Part shown: positions 34,818 through 42,800 of the stretch, piece by piece | How the letters are laid out: every line of letters begins with the position of its first letter | Numbering within the stretch: position 1 is the stretch's first letter | Source of the DNA: Mycobacterium paraffinicum | GTDB taxonomy: Bacteria > Actinomycetota > Actinomycetes > Mycobacteriales > Mycobacteriaceae | Assembly: GCF_001907675.1 (NCBI RefSeq) | Contig: NZ_MPNT01000022.1 | Coordinates: 32,982-96,981, forward strand | DNA length: 64,000 nt | Direction of reading: 5' to 3' | Program-made: the position numbers and the translations under genes | The notes under the pieces: model-generated | Seen by the model: only the letters and a program-made list of their open reading frames with translations | Databases searched by the model: none | What the model was told of the DNA's origin: nothing

Positions 34818-36016
34818 CCGGCCTGCGCGGCGAGGCGGCGATCGTCGGCATCGCCGAGCTGCCGGCGCAGCGGCGGCCCACCCGCCCGCCGATGTTCACC
34901 CTCGACCAGTACGCGCTGCTGGCAAAGCTGGTGATCGAGGACGCGGGCGTCGACGCCGCGTGCGTCAACGGCCTGCTGACCCACGGCGTCGCCGAATCGG
35001 CGATGTTCGCGCCCGCCACACTGTGCGAATACCTAGGGCTGGCATTGGATTTCGGTGAACGGGTCGACCTGGGCGGGGCCAGCGCCGCGGGCATGATCTG
35101 GCGGGCCGCGGCCGCCGTGGAGCTCGGCGTCTGCGACGCGGCGCTGGCCGTGGTTCCCGGCTCGGCGTCGCAGCCGCAGTCCGAGAAACGGCCAGCACCG
35201 GCACCGAACTGGTATGGGGCGTCGTCGAACAACTACGGATCCCCGCAAGCGGAATTCGAAATCCCGTACGGCAACGTCGGTCAGAACGCGCCGTACGCGC
35301 AGATCGCCCAGCGCTACGCGGCCGAGTTCGGCTACGACCCCGCGGCGGTGGCCAAAATCGCCGTCGACCAACGCACCAACGCGGGCGCCCACCCCGGCGC
35401 GGTCTTCCACGGCACCCCGATCACGGCGGACGACGTCCTCGGCAGCCCGATGATCGCCGACCCCATCCACATGCTGGAGACCGTGATGCGGGTGCACGGG
35501 GGAGCGGGCGTCCTGATCGCCAACGCGGACATCGCCCGGCGCGGCCGCCACCGCCCGGTGTGGATCAAGGGCTTCGGCGAACACATCGCCTTCAAGACGC
35601 CCACCTACGCCGAGGACCTGCTGCGCACGCCGATCGCCCGGGCCGCCGACCGGGCGTTCGAGATGGCCGGCCTCACCCGCGCCGAGGTGGACATGGCGTC
35701 GATCTACGACTGCTACACGATTACCGTGCTGATGAGCCTCGAGGACGCCGGCTTCTGCGACAAGGGCCACGGAATGTCGTGGATCGCCGGCCATGACCTG
35801 ACTCACCGCGGCGACTTCCCGCTCAACACCGCCGGCGGCCAACTGTCCTTCGGGCAGGCCGGCATGGCCGGCGGCATGCACCACGTCGTCGACGGCGCGC
35901 GGCAGATCATGGGCCGGGCCGCTGACGCGCAGGTGCGCGACTGCCATACCGCGTTCGTCACCGGCAACGGCGGCATCATGAGCGAGCAGGTCGCACTGCT
36001 GATCCGGGGGGACTAG
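34814..36016 (+). CDS. Thiolase-fold lipid-transfer protein (Ltp2-like aldolase)
   Basis: A 400-residue thiolase-superfamily protein of the SCP2-thiolase/Ltp group. Seen: AIVGIAELP start, LGGASAAGMIWRAAAAVELG, YDCYTITVLMSLEDAGFC and NTAGGQLSFGQAGMAGGMHH. The Cys of classical thiolases in the first half is not at a typical GGASA position, so, like Ltp2, the protein may be a retro-aldolase that removes a two-carbon or longer unit from a beta-hydroxyacyl-CoA, not a thiolase. Ltp2 needs the DUF35 domain of ChsH2; a DUF35 gene follows 2 bp later. GTG start within the MaoC stop. Confidence 0.86.
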   Translation: MTGLRGEAAIVGIAELPAQRRPTRPPMFTLDQYALLAKLVIEDAGVDAACVNGLLTHGVAESAMFAPATLCEYLGLALDFGERVDLGGASAAGMIWRAAAAVELGVCDAALAVVPGSASQPQSEKRPAPAPNWYGASSNNYGSPQAEFEIPYGNVGQNAPYAQIAQRYAAEFGYDPAAVAKIAVDQRTNAGAHPGAVFHGTPITADDVLGSPMIADPIHMLETVMRVHGGAGVLIANADIARRGRHRPVWIKGFGEHIAFKTPTYAEDLLRTPIARAADRAFEMAGLTRAEVDMASIYDCYTITVLMSLEDAGFCDKGHGMSWIAGHDLTHRGDFPLNTAGGQLSFGQAGMAGGMHHVVDGARQIMGRAADAQVRDCHTAFVTGNGGIMSEQVALLIRGD

Positions 36017-36018
36017 CC

Positions 36019-36420
36019 GTGGACATTCCCGTACCCGAGCCGACGCCGGTGTCGCGACCCTTCTGGGACGCGCTGGCCCGGCACCGCATCCTGGTGCAGT
36101 ACTCACCCTCGGCCGGGCGCTACGTGTTCTACCCGCGCACCCTCGCCCCGGGGACATTGGCCGACGACCTGGAATGGCGCGAAATCGACGGCGCCGGAAC
36201 GCTATACACGTTCACGATCGCCCGGCGGCCGACCGGTCCGCCCTGGGCGGACGCGCTGCCGCAGCTGCCCGCGGTCGTGCAGTGGGACGCCGGACCGAAA
36301 TTCAGCACCGAGCTGGTCGACGTCGACCCCGGCGATGTCGTAATCGGTATGCGCGTCGAGCCGGTGTTCTACGATCTGCCCGAAGACGGGATCACCCTCT
36401 TGAAGTACCGGCCGGCGTGA
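36019..36420 (+). CDS. DUF35 (OB-fold, rubredoxin-like) protein without zinc cysteines
   Basis: A 133-residue OB-fold protein of the DUF35 family, partner of Ltp-type thiolase-fold enzymes. Seen: PFWDALARHRILVQYS, AGTLYTFTIARRPTGPPW, and PAVVQWDAGPKFSTELVDVDPGDV. The usual zinc ribbon (CxxC...CxxC) is absent: the equivalent stretch, QYSPSAGRYVFYPRTLAPG, has no cysteine at all. In ChsH2-Ltp2 the DUF35 domain activates the aldolase; here it could do so without metal, or be structural. GTG start directly after the thiolase-fold stop. Confidence 0.83.
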   Translation: MDIPVPEPTPVSRPFWDALARHRILVQYSPSAGRYVFYPRTLAPGTLADDLEWREIDGAGTLYTFTIARRPTGPPWADALPQLPAVVQWDAGPKFSTELVDVDPGDVVIGMRVEPVFYDLPEDGITLLKYRPA

Positions 36421-36450
36421 CCGACTCAACGATGAGCTCGGGAGGTGTAC

Positions 36451-37407
36451 ATGGACGATCCGTTTGACGTCGTCCCGGCGATGCTGCGCGAGTTGAACGC
36501 CGGATTCCCGCCCGTCGAGACCATGACCGCGGAGCAGGCCCGCGCCGCCGTCGCCCAGCGACGCCAGCCCGTCACCAACATCGACGACGTCCGCCGCACC
36601 GAGGACCGGTCGATCCCGGGGCCCGCCGGTGACATCCCCGCGCGGATCTATTACCCGCACGGCGACGCCCAGGACAACCGCGCCGCGATCGTGTTCTACC
36701 ACGGCGGCGGATTCGTCCTGTGCGACATCGACTCCCACGACGGCTTCTGTCGCGCCCTGGCCCGCGGCACCCAGGCCGTCGTCGTGTCGATCGGCTACCG
36801 CCTCGCGCCCGAACACCCGGCGCCCGCGGCCGCCATGGACGCCTTCGCGGCATTCCGCTGGGTGGTCGACCACGCGCCCGAGCTCGGCATCGACCCGGCG
36901 AACGTCGCCGTCGCCGGCGACAGCGCCGGCGGCAACCTCGCCGCGGTCACCGCCGTCCTGTGCCGGGAAAGGGCGGTCACCGGGCCCGCCACACAGGTCC
37001 TGTTGTACCCGGTCATCGACCCGTCCTTCGACACCGAGAGCTACCTGCGCTGCGCCACCGGCTACTTCCTCACCGGCGCCGCCATGCGGTGGTATTGGCG
37101 CCAATATTTAGGCGATGCAACGCTTTTGGATCCGCCCCACCTGGTGGCGCCCGCGCGGGTGGGTTCGCACGCCGGCCTGCCGCCCGCGGTGATCGTCACC
37201 GCCGGTCTCGACCCCCTGCACAGCGAGGGCTGCGACTACGCGCGCCGATTGCGCGGCGCGGGGGTGCGCGTGGTGCATCGCGACTTCCCGGATCTGTTCC
37301 ACGGCTTCCTGACCATTCTGTCCTTCCCGCCCGCGGCCTCGGCCCGCGACCTGGTCTTCGCCGACCTGCGGGCCCTCCTGCGGCCCACCCTCTGCGAGTC
37401 CACATGA
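36451..37407 (+). CDS. Alpha/beta hydrolase, LipH/LipI-like (HSL family)
   Basis: A 318-residue esterase of the HSL family, the length of mycobacterial LipH. Seen: HGGG at residues 84-87, GDSAGG with Ser158, Asp in AGLDPLHSEG and His in FPDLFHGFL. The ATG at 36451 is chosen over GTG 36445 because GGGAGG lies 6-7 bases before it. It overlaps the BVMO gene by ATGA, so it is translated with the operon. The pairing with a Baeyer-Villiger monooxygenase is suggestive: a lactone or ester formed by the BVMO would be a substrate for this hydrolase. Confidence 0.88.
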   Translation: MDDPFDVVPAMLRELNAGFPPVETMTAEQARAAVAQRRQPVTNIDDVRRTEDRSIPGPAGDIPARIYYPHGDAQDNRAAIVFYHGGGFVLCDIDSHDGFCRALARGTQAVVVSIGYRLAPEHPAPAAAMDAFAAFRWVVDHAPELGIDPANVAVAGDSAGGNLAAVTAVLCRERAVTGPATQVLLYPVIDPSFDTESYLRCATGYFLTGAAMRWYWRQYLGDATLLDPPHLVAPARVGSHAGLPPAVIVTAGLDPLHSEGCDYARRLRGAGVRVVHRDFPDLFHGFLTILSFPPAASARDLVFADLRALLRPTLCEST

Positions 37408-38996
37408 CGCAAACCGACGTGATCGTGATCGGTGCGGGGTTCGCCGGGCTCTACGCCGTGCACCGAGCGGCGTCGGCGGGCCTCTCGGTGCGCGGGCTCG
37501 AGGCGGCGCCCGACGTGGGCGGCACCTGGTATTGGAACCGGTACCCCGGGGCCCGATGCGACGTCGAAAGTGTGGACTACTCTTACTCTTTCGACGACAA
37601 GCTCCAGCTGAGCTGGACCTGGAGCGAGCGCTTCGCCGCACAACCGGAGATCCTCGCCTACCTGCGCCACGTCGCGGACCGGTTCGACCTGCGCCGCCAC
37701 TACCGATTCGAGGTTGACGTCGTCGGCGCCGTGTTCGAGCAGGGGCGGTGGCGGGTCAGCACCCGGGACGGCCAGGCCGATGCCGCGCAGTTCCTGATCT
37801 GCGCGACGGGTTGCCTGTCGGCGGTCAACCGCCCCGACATCCCCGGCGTCGACGATTTCGCGGGCGAGGCGTACTTCACCGCGGCGTGGCCGCGTGACGA
37901 CCCCGACCTGACCGGCAAGCGGGTAGGCCTTATCGGGACGGGATCCTCAGGCATCCAAGCGGTTCCGCTCGTCGCGGCGCAAGCCGACCGCCTGGTGGTG
38001 TTCCAGCGCTCGGCGAACTACAGCATCCCGATGCCCAACCGCCCCTGGACACCGGAGGAACAACGGCGGATCCGCGAGGAGTATCCCGAGCGCCGCCGCC
38101 TCTCGGCATACGCGGCCGCGGGCACCCCGCACGGCACGTACCACAAGAAGGCGGTGGACACCGAACCGCAGGAACGCGCCGAAGCCCTGTGGCGACGCTG
38201 GCGCGAGGGCGGCGTGCTGTTCGCGAAGACCTTTCCCGACCAGAACTCCGACCTGGCGGCCAACGACATCGCCCGCGAATTCGCCGAGCAGCGCATCCGC
38301 GAGATCGTCGCCGACCCGGCCGTGGCCGCCGATCTCATCCCCGTCGACCACCCGATCGGGACGAAGCGCATCTGCACCGACGGCGGCTACTACGAGACGT
38401 TCAACCGCGACAACGTCGCGCTGGTGAACCTGCGCCGCGAGCCCATCGAGGCGATCACCGCCGGCGGTGTCCGCACCAGCGCGGCGACCTATCCGTGCGA
38501 CGTGCTGATCTTCGCCACCGGCTTCGACGCGCTCACCGGCGCGCTGACCCGCATCGACCCCGAGGGCCCTGGGGGAGTGCGGCTGAGCGACGTCTGGGCC
38601 GACGGCCCGCTGACGTTCCTGGGGCTGATGGTGCCCGGCCTGCCGAACATGTTCACCATCAGCGGGCCGGGCAGCCCGTCGGTGCTGGCCAACATGGTCC
38701 TGCACGCCGAGGTGCAGGTCGACTGGGTGATCGAACTCGTGCTCGCCGCCCGCCGCCTCGGGGTGACGGAAGTGGAGCCGCGCCGGGACGCGGCGGAGGC
38801 CTGGACGGACCATGTCGCCAGGGCCGCCGAGCAGACGCTCTTTCCGAAGGCCGCGTCGTCGTGGTACCTGGGCGCCAATATCGAAGGCAAGAAACGGGTT
38901 TTCATGCCCTACGCCGGCGGGTTCGGCACTTATCGGCGCCACTGCGACGCGGTGGCGCGTCAGCGATACGCGGGGCTGGTGCTGACGACCCGATGA
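37404..38996 (+). CDS. Type I Baeyer-Villiger monooxygenase-like flavoprotein
   Basis: A 530-residue FAD/NADPH monooxygenase. Seen: FAD motif VIVIGAGFAGLYAVHRA at the N-terminus, GGTWYWNRYPGARCDVES just after it, the second nucleotide motif GLIGTGSSGIQAVP near residue 176, and the C-terminal ATGFDALTGA. The type I fingerprint FxGxxxHxxxWP appears as FAGEAYFTAAWP (about residues 152-163), with Phe where the histidine should be. It otherwise matches cyclohexanone/steroid BVMOs, which insert oxygen next to a ketone. ATGA-coupled to the lipase before and to fadD after. The His-to-Phe change makes the activity less certain. Confidence 0.87.
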   Translation: MTQTDVIVIGAGFAGLYAVHRAASAGLSVRGLEAAPDVGGTWYWNRYPGARCDVESVDYSYSFDDKLQLSWTWSERFAAQPEILAYLRHVADRFDLRRHYRFEVDVVGAVFEQGRWRVSTRDGQADAAQFLICATGCLSAVNRPDIPGVDDFAGEAYFTAAWPRDDPDLTGKRVGLIGTGSSGIQAVPLVAAQADRLVVFQRSANYSIPMPNRPWTPEEQRRIREEYPERRRLSAYAAAGTPHGTYHKKAVDTEPQERAEALWRRWREGGVLFAKTFPDQNSDLAANDIAREFAEQRIREIVADPAVAADLIPVDHPIGTKRICTDGGYYETFNRDNVALVNLRREPIEAITAGGVRTSAATYPCDVLIFATGFDALTGALTRIDPEGPGGVRLSDVWADGPLTFLGLMVPGLPNMFTISGPGSPSVLANMVLHAEVQVDWVIELVLAARRLGVTEVEPRRDAAEAWTDHVARAAEQTLFPKAASSWYLGANIEGKKRVFMPYAGGFGTYRRHCDAVARQRYAGLVLTTR

Positions 38997-40579
38997 TCGA
39001 GACGGTTCAGCAGCTGCTGCGGCAGCGCCGCAACGACGACGGTCCGGCCGTGGCCTGCGGTGAGCGCGTCTGGACCTGGCGAGAACACCTTGCGGAGGCC
39101 GAGGCGGAGGCCGCCGCGGTGATCGGCCTGGCCGACCCCACTCGCCCGCTTCACGTCGGGGCCCTGCTGCCCAACTCCCCGGCGATGCTGCGCGCCATGG
39201 CCGCGGCCGCGCTGGGCGGCTACGTGCTGTGCGGGATCAACACGACGCGGCGCGGGGCGGGGCTGCTGGCCGACATTCGGCGCTCCGACTGCCAGCTGCT
39301 GCTCGTCGACCCCGAACACCGGGCCCTGCTGGATGGCTTGGATCTCAACGGGATTCAGGTGCTCGACGTGACCGGCGGGCGCTACGCCGAACTGGTGGCC
39401 ACCGCGCCGCCCCTGGTGCCGCAGCGCGAGGTAGCAGGCGGCGACACCTTCATGATGATCTTCACCTCCGGGACCAGTGGAGACCCGAAGGTCGTGCGGC
39501 TCGCCCACGCGATGATGATCATGTGCGGCGCCAGCCTGGTTTTTCAGTACGACGTCACCGCCGACGATGTGTGCTACCTGTCGATGCCGCTCTTTCACTC
39601 CAACGGTGTAGCGGCCGGATGGGCGGTCGCCATCGGCGCCGGCGCCGCGATGGTCCCGGCCCGGTTCTCGCCGTCACGTTTCCTCGACGACGTCCGCCGT
39701 TATGGCGTCACGTACCTCAACTATGTGGGCAAGCCCCTGGCGTTGATCCTGTCCACCCCCGAGCGTCCCGACGACGCCGACAACACCCTGCGGGTGGCGT
39801 TCGGTAACGAGGCCACCGACCGCGACATCGCCGAATTCGCGCGGCGTTTCGGTTGCCGAGTGGTGGACAGCTTCGGTTCGAGCGAGTTCGCGGTGATCGT
39901 CGTCCGCGAGGACGGAACTCCGCCGGGATCGATCGGCAGACCGTATCCGGGAGTCGGCATCTACAACCCGGCGACGCTGCAGGAGTGCGCCGTCGCGGAA
40001 TTCGACGAACACGGGGCGCTGACCAACTTCGACGCCGCGGTGGGTGAGCTCGTCAACACGACCGGCGCGGGGCCGTTCGTCGGCTACTACAACGACCCGG
40101 CCGCGACCGCCGAGCGGGTCCGGCACGGGATGTATTGGTCCGGCGATCTGGCGTACCGGGATGCCGACGGCTGGATCTACCTGGCCGGCCGGACCGCCGA
40201 CTGGATGCGGGTAGATGGCGAGAACCTGGCGGCCGGCCCGATCGAGCGGATCCTGGAGCGGCTGCCCGGGGTCAGCCAGGTCGCGGTGTACGCGGTGCCC
40301 GACGACCGGGTCGGCGACCAGGTGATGGCCGCCCTGGTCTTGCGCGACGGCACGCGGATGGGGCCCGACGAGTTCGCGACCTTCCTTGCCGCACAGCCGG
40401 ACCTGTCGCCCAAGGCGTGGCCGCGCTACGTGCGCATCAACGCCGACCTGCCCACCACGGCGACCAACAAGATCCTCAAACGCGCGCTGATGGCCGCGGG
40501 TGCCAGCGCGGAGGGCGGCGTGCTCTGGAGGCGCCCGGCGCGCGGCACGACCTACGGTCAGCTGACGGCTTCGTCCTGA
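38993..40579 (+). CDS. Fatty-acyl-CoA synthetase, FadD1/FadD17-like
   Basis: A 528-residue AMP-binding acyl-CoA ligase. Seen: P-loop-like motif FTSGTSGDPKVVRLAH, the DSFGSSEFAVIV acyl-site segment, YWSGDLAYRDADGW (A8 hinge motif) and the C-terminal catalytic Lys in TATNKILKRAL. N-terminal wording (TVQQLL, TWREH, CGINTTRRGAGLLADIRRSDCQ) matches the FadD1/FadD17 branch of mycobacteria. ATG in the stop of the BVMO gene. It is the last gene of the operon and presumably activates the acid that then enters the FadE/MaoC/Ltp steps. It converges on the next gene with a 22-bp overlap. Confidence 0.9.
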   Translation: MIETVQQLLRQRRNDDGPAVACGERVWTWREHLAEAEAEAAAVIGLADPTRPLHVGALLPNSPAMLRAMAAAALGGYVLCGINTTRRGAGLLADIRRSDCQLLLVDPEHRALLDGLDLNGIQVLDVTGGRYAELVATAPPLVPQREVAGGDTFMMIFTSGTSGDPKVVRLAHAMMIMCGASLVFQYDVTADDVCYLSMPLFHSNGVAAGWAVAIGAGAAMVPARFSPSRFLDDVRRYGVTYLNYVGKPLALILSTPERPDDADNTLRVAFGNEATDRDIAEFARRFGCRVVDSFGSSEFAVIVVREDGTPPGSIGRPYPGVGIYNPATLQECAVAEFDEHGALTNFDAAVGELVNTTGAGPFVGYYNDPAATAERVRHGMYWSGDLAYRDADGWIYLAGRTADWMRVDGENLAAGPIERILERLPGVSQVAVYAVPDDRVGDQVMAALVLRDGTRMGPDEFATFLAAQPDLSPKAWPRYVRINADLPTTATNKILKRALMAAGASAEGGVLWRRPARGTTYGQLTASS

Positions 40580-41514
40580 CCCGACTCGGAAAGTTCCTGT
40601 GGGGCTTCGCCGAATCGCGCCAGCACGAGCGTGGCCGACACGGCCACCACAAAGCCCGCGATGACCAGCCAGCCCAGGCCTTCGCGGGCGCTGTCGCCCA
40701 GCCACACCACGCCGACGAACGCGGGTGCGATGGTTTCACCGACGACCATCCCGGCGACGGCCGTGGTCACCGAGCCTCGGTGCAGGGCGGAGGTCAGCAG
40801 CAAGAACCCGGCGGCCCCGCCCGCGGCCGCCGCGTACAGCGCCGGATTGGCGTAGAAGGCGCGGTGGGTCGGATTGATCACCTCGATCAGCCGCACGCCG
40901 ACCTCGATCACCCCGAACCCGGTGCCGGCCGCCAGCCCGAGCGCGAGGGCGCGCGGCCGGTCCGGCAGTCGGCCCGCCACGGCGCCGGCCAGGAATATCG
41001 CGGCCACCACGCCCAGCAGCGCCCAGCCCAGCCCCGCCGGGGCGCGCCGGAAGTGGCCCGGTCCGGCCGCGAGAGCGAGCACGATCAGGCTCGCGCACAC
41101 GACCCCCACCGCCGTCCACTCGGCCCGCGACAGCCGCGCGGACAGGAGCCACGCGGAGGCGATGCCGGTGACCGCGATCGAGGCGGCCAGCGCGGCGGCC
41201 ACCACGTAGATCGGCACCAGACGCAACGCCGCCACTTGGAGGAGGAAGCCGACCGCGTCGAGGCCGACGCCGACGATGTACCGCCATTGCCGGGCGGCCC
41301 GCATCAGCAGCACGGTATCGACACCCGAGCCGCTGCCGGCTTCCACCGATCGCGTCGCCGCCGCCTGCAACACCGACGCCGTGCCATAACAGACCGAGCA
41401 CCCCAGCGCGAGCAGGAACCCGATCAGCACACCACGAACAATAGGTGTCGGCGACGAGGGGCGCGCCGAGCCGGTCGGCTGAGAATCCTCTGAACAAATG
41501 TTTGGGCGCGACAC
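40558..41514 (-). CDS. DMT/EamA-like integral membrane protein
   Basis: A protein of up to 318 residues with 9-10 hydrophobic segments in two similar halves, the arrangement of drug/metabolite transporters. Seen: LIGFLLALGCSVCYGTASVLQAAAT at the first helix, AALRLVPIYVVAAALAASI as a typical helix-turn and GEAPQELSESGQDEAVS at the C-terminus. The first 25 residues are polar and unlike the family, so a later start is possible, for instance GTG near 41430. It converges on the fadD gene. A transport role is likely; the substrate is unknown. Confidence 0.75.
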   Translation of the reverse strand: MSRPNICSEDSQPTGSARPSSPTPIVRGVLIGFLLALGCSVCYGTASVLQAAATRSVEAGSGSGVDTVLLMRAARQWRYIVGVGLDAVGFLLQVAALRLVPIYVVAAALAASIAVTGIASAWLLSARLSRAEWTAVGVVCASLIVLALAAGPGHFRRAPAGLGWALLGVVAAIFLAGAVAGRLPDRPRALALGLAAGTGFGVIEVGVRLIEVINPTHRAFYANPALYAAAAGGAAGFLLLTSALHRGSVTTAVAGMVVGETIAPAFVGVVWLGDSAREGLGWLVIAGFVVAVSATLVLARFGEAPQELSESGQDEAVS

Positions 41515-41573
41515 GTGTGGGGCACGTCACAGGTACGAGTGGCGCTGAGCCCAGCCAAATCCCAATCGCTACC

Positions 41574-41623
41574 AGTGAACGGTCGTACGGTTTTTGTATG
41601 CCATTGTTCGGTTGTTGAACAAC
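41574..41623. promoter_or_regulatory. Palindrome cluster upstream of DesA3-like reductase/desaturase operon
   Basis: Two elements lie 64-113 bp upstream of the reductase start. GTTGTTGAACAAC at 41611-41623 is a perfect 6-1-6 palindrome, nested in a TGTTC-N7-GAACA repeat (41605-41621). AGTGAACGGTCGTACGGT at 41574-41591 is an imperfect inverted repeat of the AGTGAAC...GTTCACT kind known for desaturase repressors of the DesT type. Control of the desaturase by an acyl-CoA-sensing TetR-like repressor is therefore plausible, but the second element matches only about 5 of 8 arm bases. Confidence 0.5.
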
Positions 41624-41686
41624 TGTGTTACATGCGAATTCAAAGCGGATGTTTAGGGTCGGTGTACAACTGTCTACTCTGATGGC

Positions 41687-42784
41687 ATGGCGGAACGCGG
41701 CGCTGAACCCCAAGTCCCACGCGGGCGCCGGCTGTTCCTGCGCGCGGTGCGCAGGTTGTTCAGCCCGCTGCAGCCGGACGACTACTTGGAGATGATCAAC
41801 CCGCTGTGGACCACCAAGGAGCTGCGCGGGAAGGTCGAGGCCATCGAGCAGCAGGGCTCGGAGGCCGCCAGCGTCCTGATCCGCCCGGGATACGAGTGGC
41901 CGGGGCACAAGCCCGGTCAGTACGTGCGCCTCGGGGTGGTCATCGACGGCGTGTACCACTGGCGTGCGTATTCGCTGACATCGGATCCCACACCCGACGA
42001 CGGGCTGATCAGCGTCACGCCGAAGCGGGTCGACGGCGGCGTGGTGTCGCCGTATCTCGTGCACAAGATTCAGCCGGGGGACCTGGTGCGGCTCGGCGAG
42101 ATCGAGGGCGTGTTCACCCTGCCGGAGCCCGTGCCGGACAAGATGCTGTTCATCAGCGCCGGCAGCGGCATCACCCCGATCATCAGCATGCTGCGCGACC
42201 TCGACCACCGCGACGAACTGCGCGACACCGTCGTCATTCACTCCGCCCGCACCCGCGAGCAGGCCATGTTCCTGCCCGCACTGGAAGAGCTCGAGAAACG
42301 ACACGAGGGACTCCGGCTGGATCTCCGCTTCACCTCCGAACAGGGGCGGCTCACGCCCGGCGACCTGGACGACGTGTGCCCGGACTGGCGCGAGCGCGAG
42401 GCGTTCTGCTCGGGGCCCGGCGACATGCTCGACGCGCTGATCGAGCACTGGGAGGACAACGGCGATCGGGACCGCCTGCATTTCGAGCGGTTCCAGCCGA
42501 AGATCGGCGGCGACGCCAACGCCGGCGAGGGCGGCACGGTGTGCTTCCTCGACAGCGACAAGGAAGTCGAATGTGATGGCGGCACATCGATTCTCGAGGC
42601 CGGCGAGAAGGCCGGCCTCAATCTCGCCTATGGCTGTCGCATCGGAATCTGCCATACCTGCGTCGGGACGCTGAAGTCGGGCAAACTGCGCGACCTGCGC
42701 TCGGGTGACGTGATCGAACCGACCGAGCAGGACGTCCGAATCTGCATCAACACCGCCGAGGGCGACGTCGAACTCGAACTCTGA
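41687..42784 (+). CDS. Ferredoxin-type oxidoreductase, electron donor for the DesA3-like desaturase
   Basis: A 365-residue reductase of the Rv3230c type, which passes electrons from NADPH through FAD and a [2Fe-2S] cluster to DesA3. Seen: FAD-binding ferredoxin reductase domain (RAYSLTSDPTPDDG for flavin; ISAGSGITPIISMLRDL for NAD(P)), and a C-terminal plant-type ferredoxin domain with C-x4-C-x2-C (CRIGICHTC) and a distal Cys in DVRICINT. It precedes the desaturase by 16 bp. The ATG starts MAERGAEPQ. Function is well supported by the pairing. Confidence 0.92.
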   Translation: MAERGAEPQVPRGRRLFLRAVRRLFSPLQPDDYLEMINPLWTTKELRGKVEAIEQQGSEAASVLIRPGYEWPGHKPGQYVRLGVVIDGVYHWRAYSLTSDPTPDDGLISVTPKRVDGGVVSPYLVHKIQPGDLVRLGEIEGVFTLPEPVPDKMLFISAGSGITPIISMLRDLDHRDELRDTVVIHSARTREQAMFLPALEELEKRHEGLRLDLRFTSEQGRLTPGDLDDVCPDWREREAFCSGPGDMLDALIEHWEDNGDRDRLHFERFQPKIGGDANAGEGGTVCFLDSDKEVECDGGTSILEAGEKAGLNLAYGCRIGICHTCVGTLKSGKLRDLRSGDVIEPTEQDVRICINTAEGDVELEL

Positions 42785-42800
42785 TCGAAAGGAGCGGCTT

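Noticed and set aside
40736-42655. 639-codon minus-strand frame across the DMT-like and reductase genes
   Set aside because: It runs across two real genes on different strands and an intergenic promoter; no motif.
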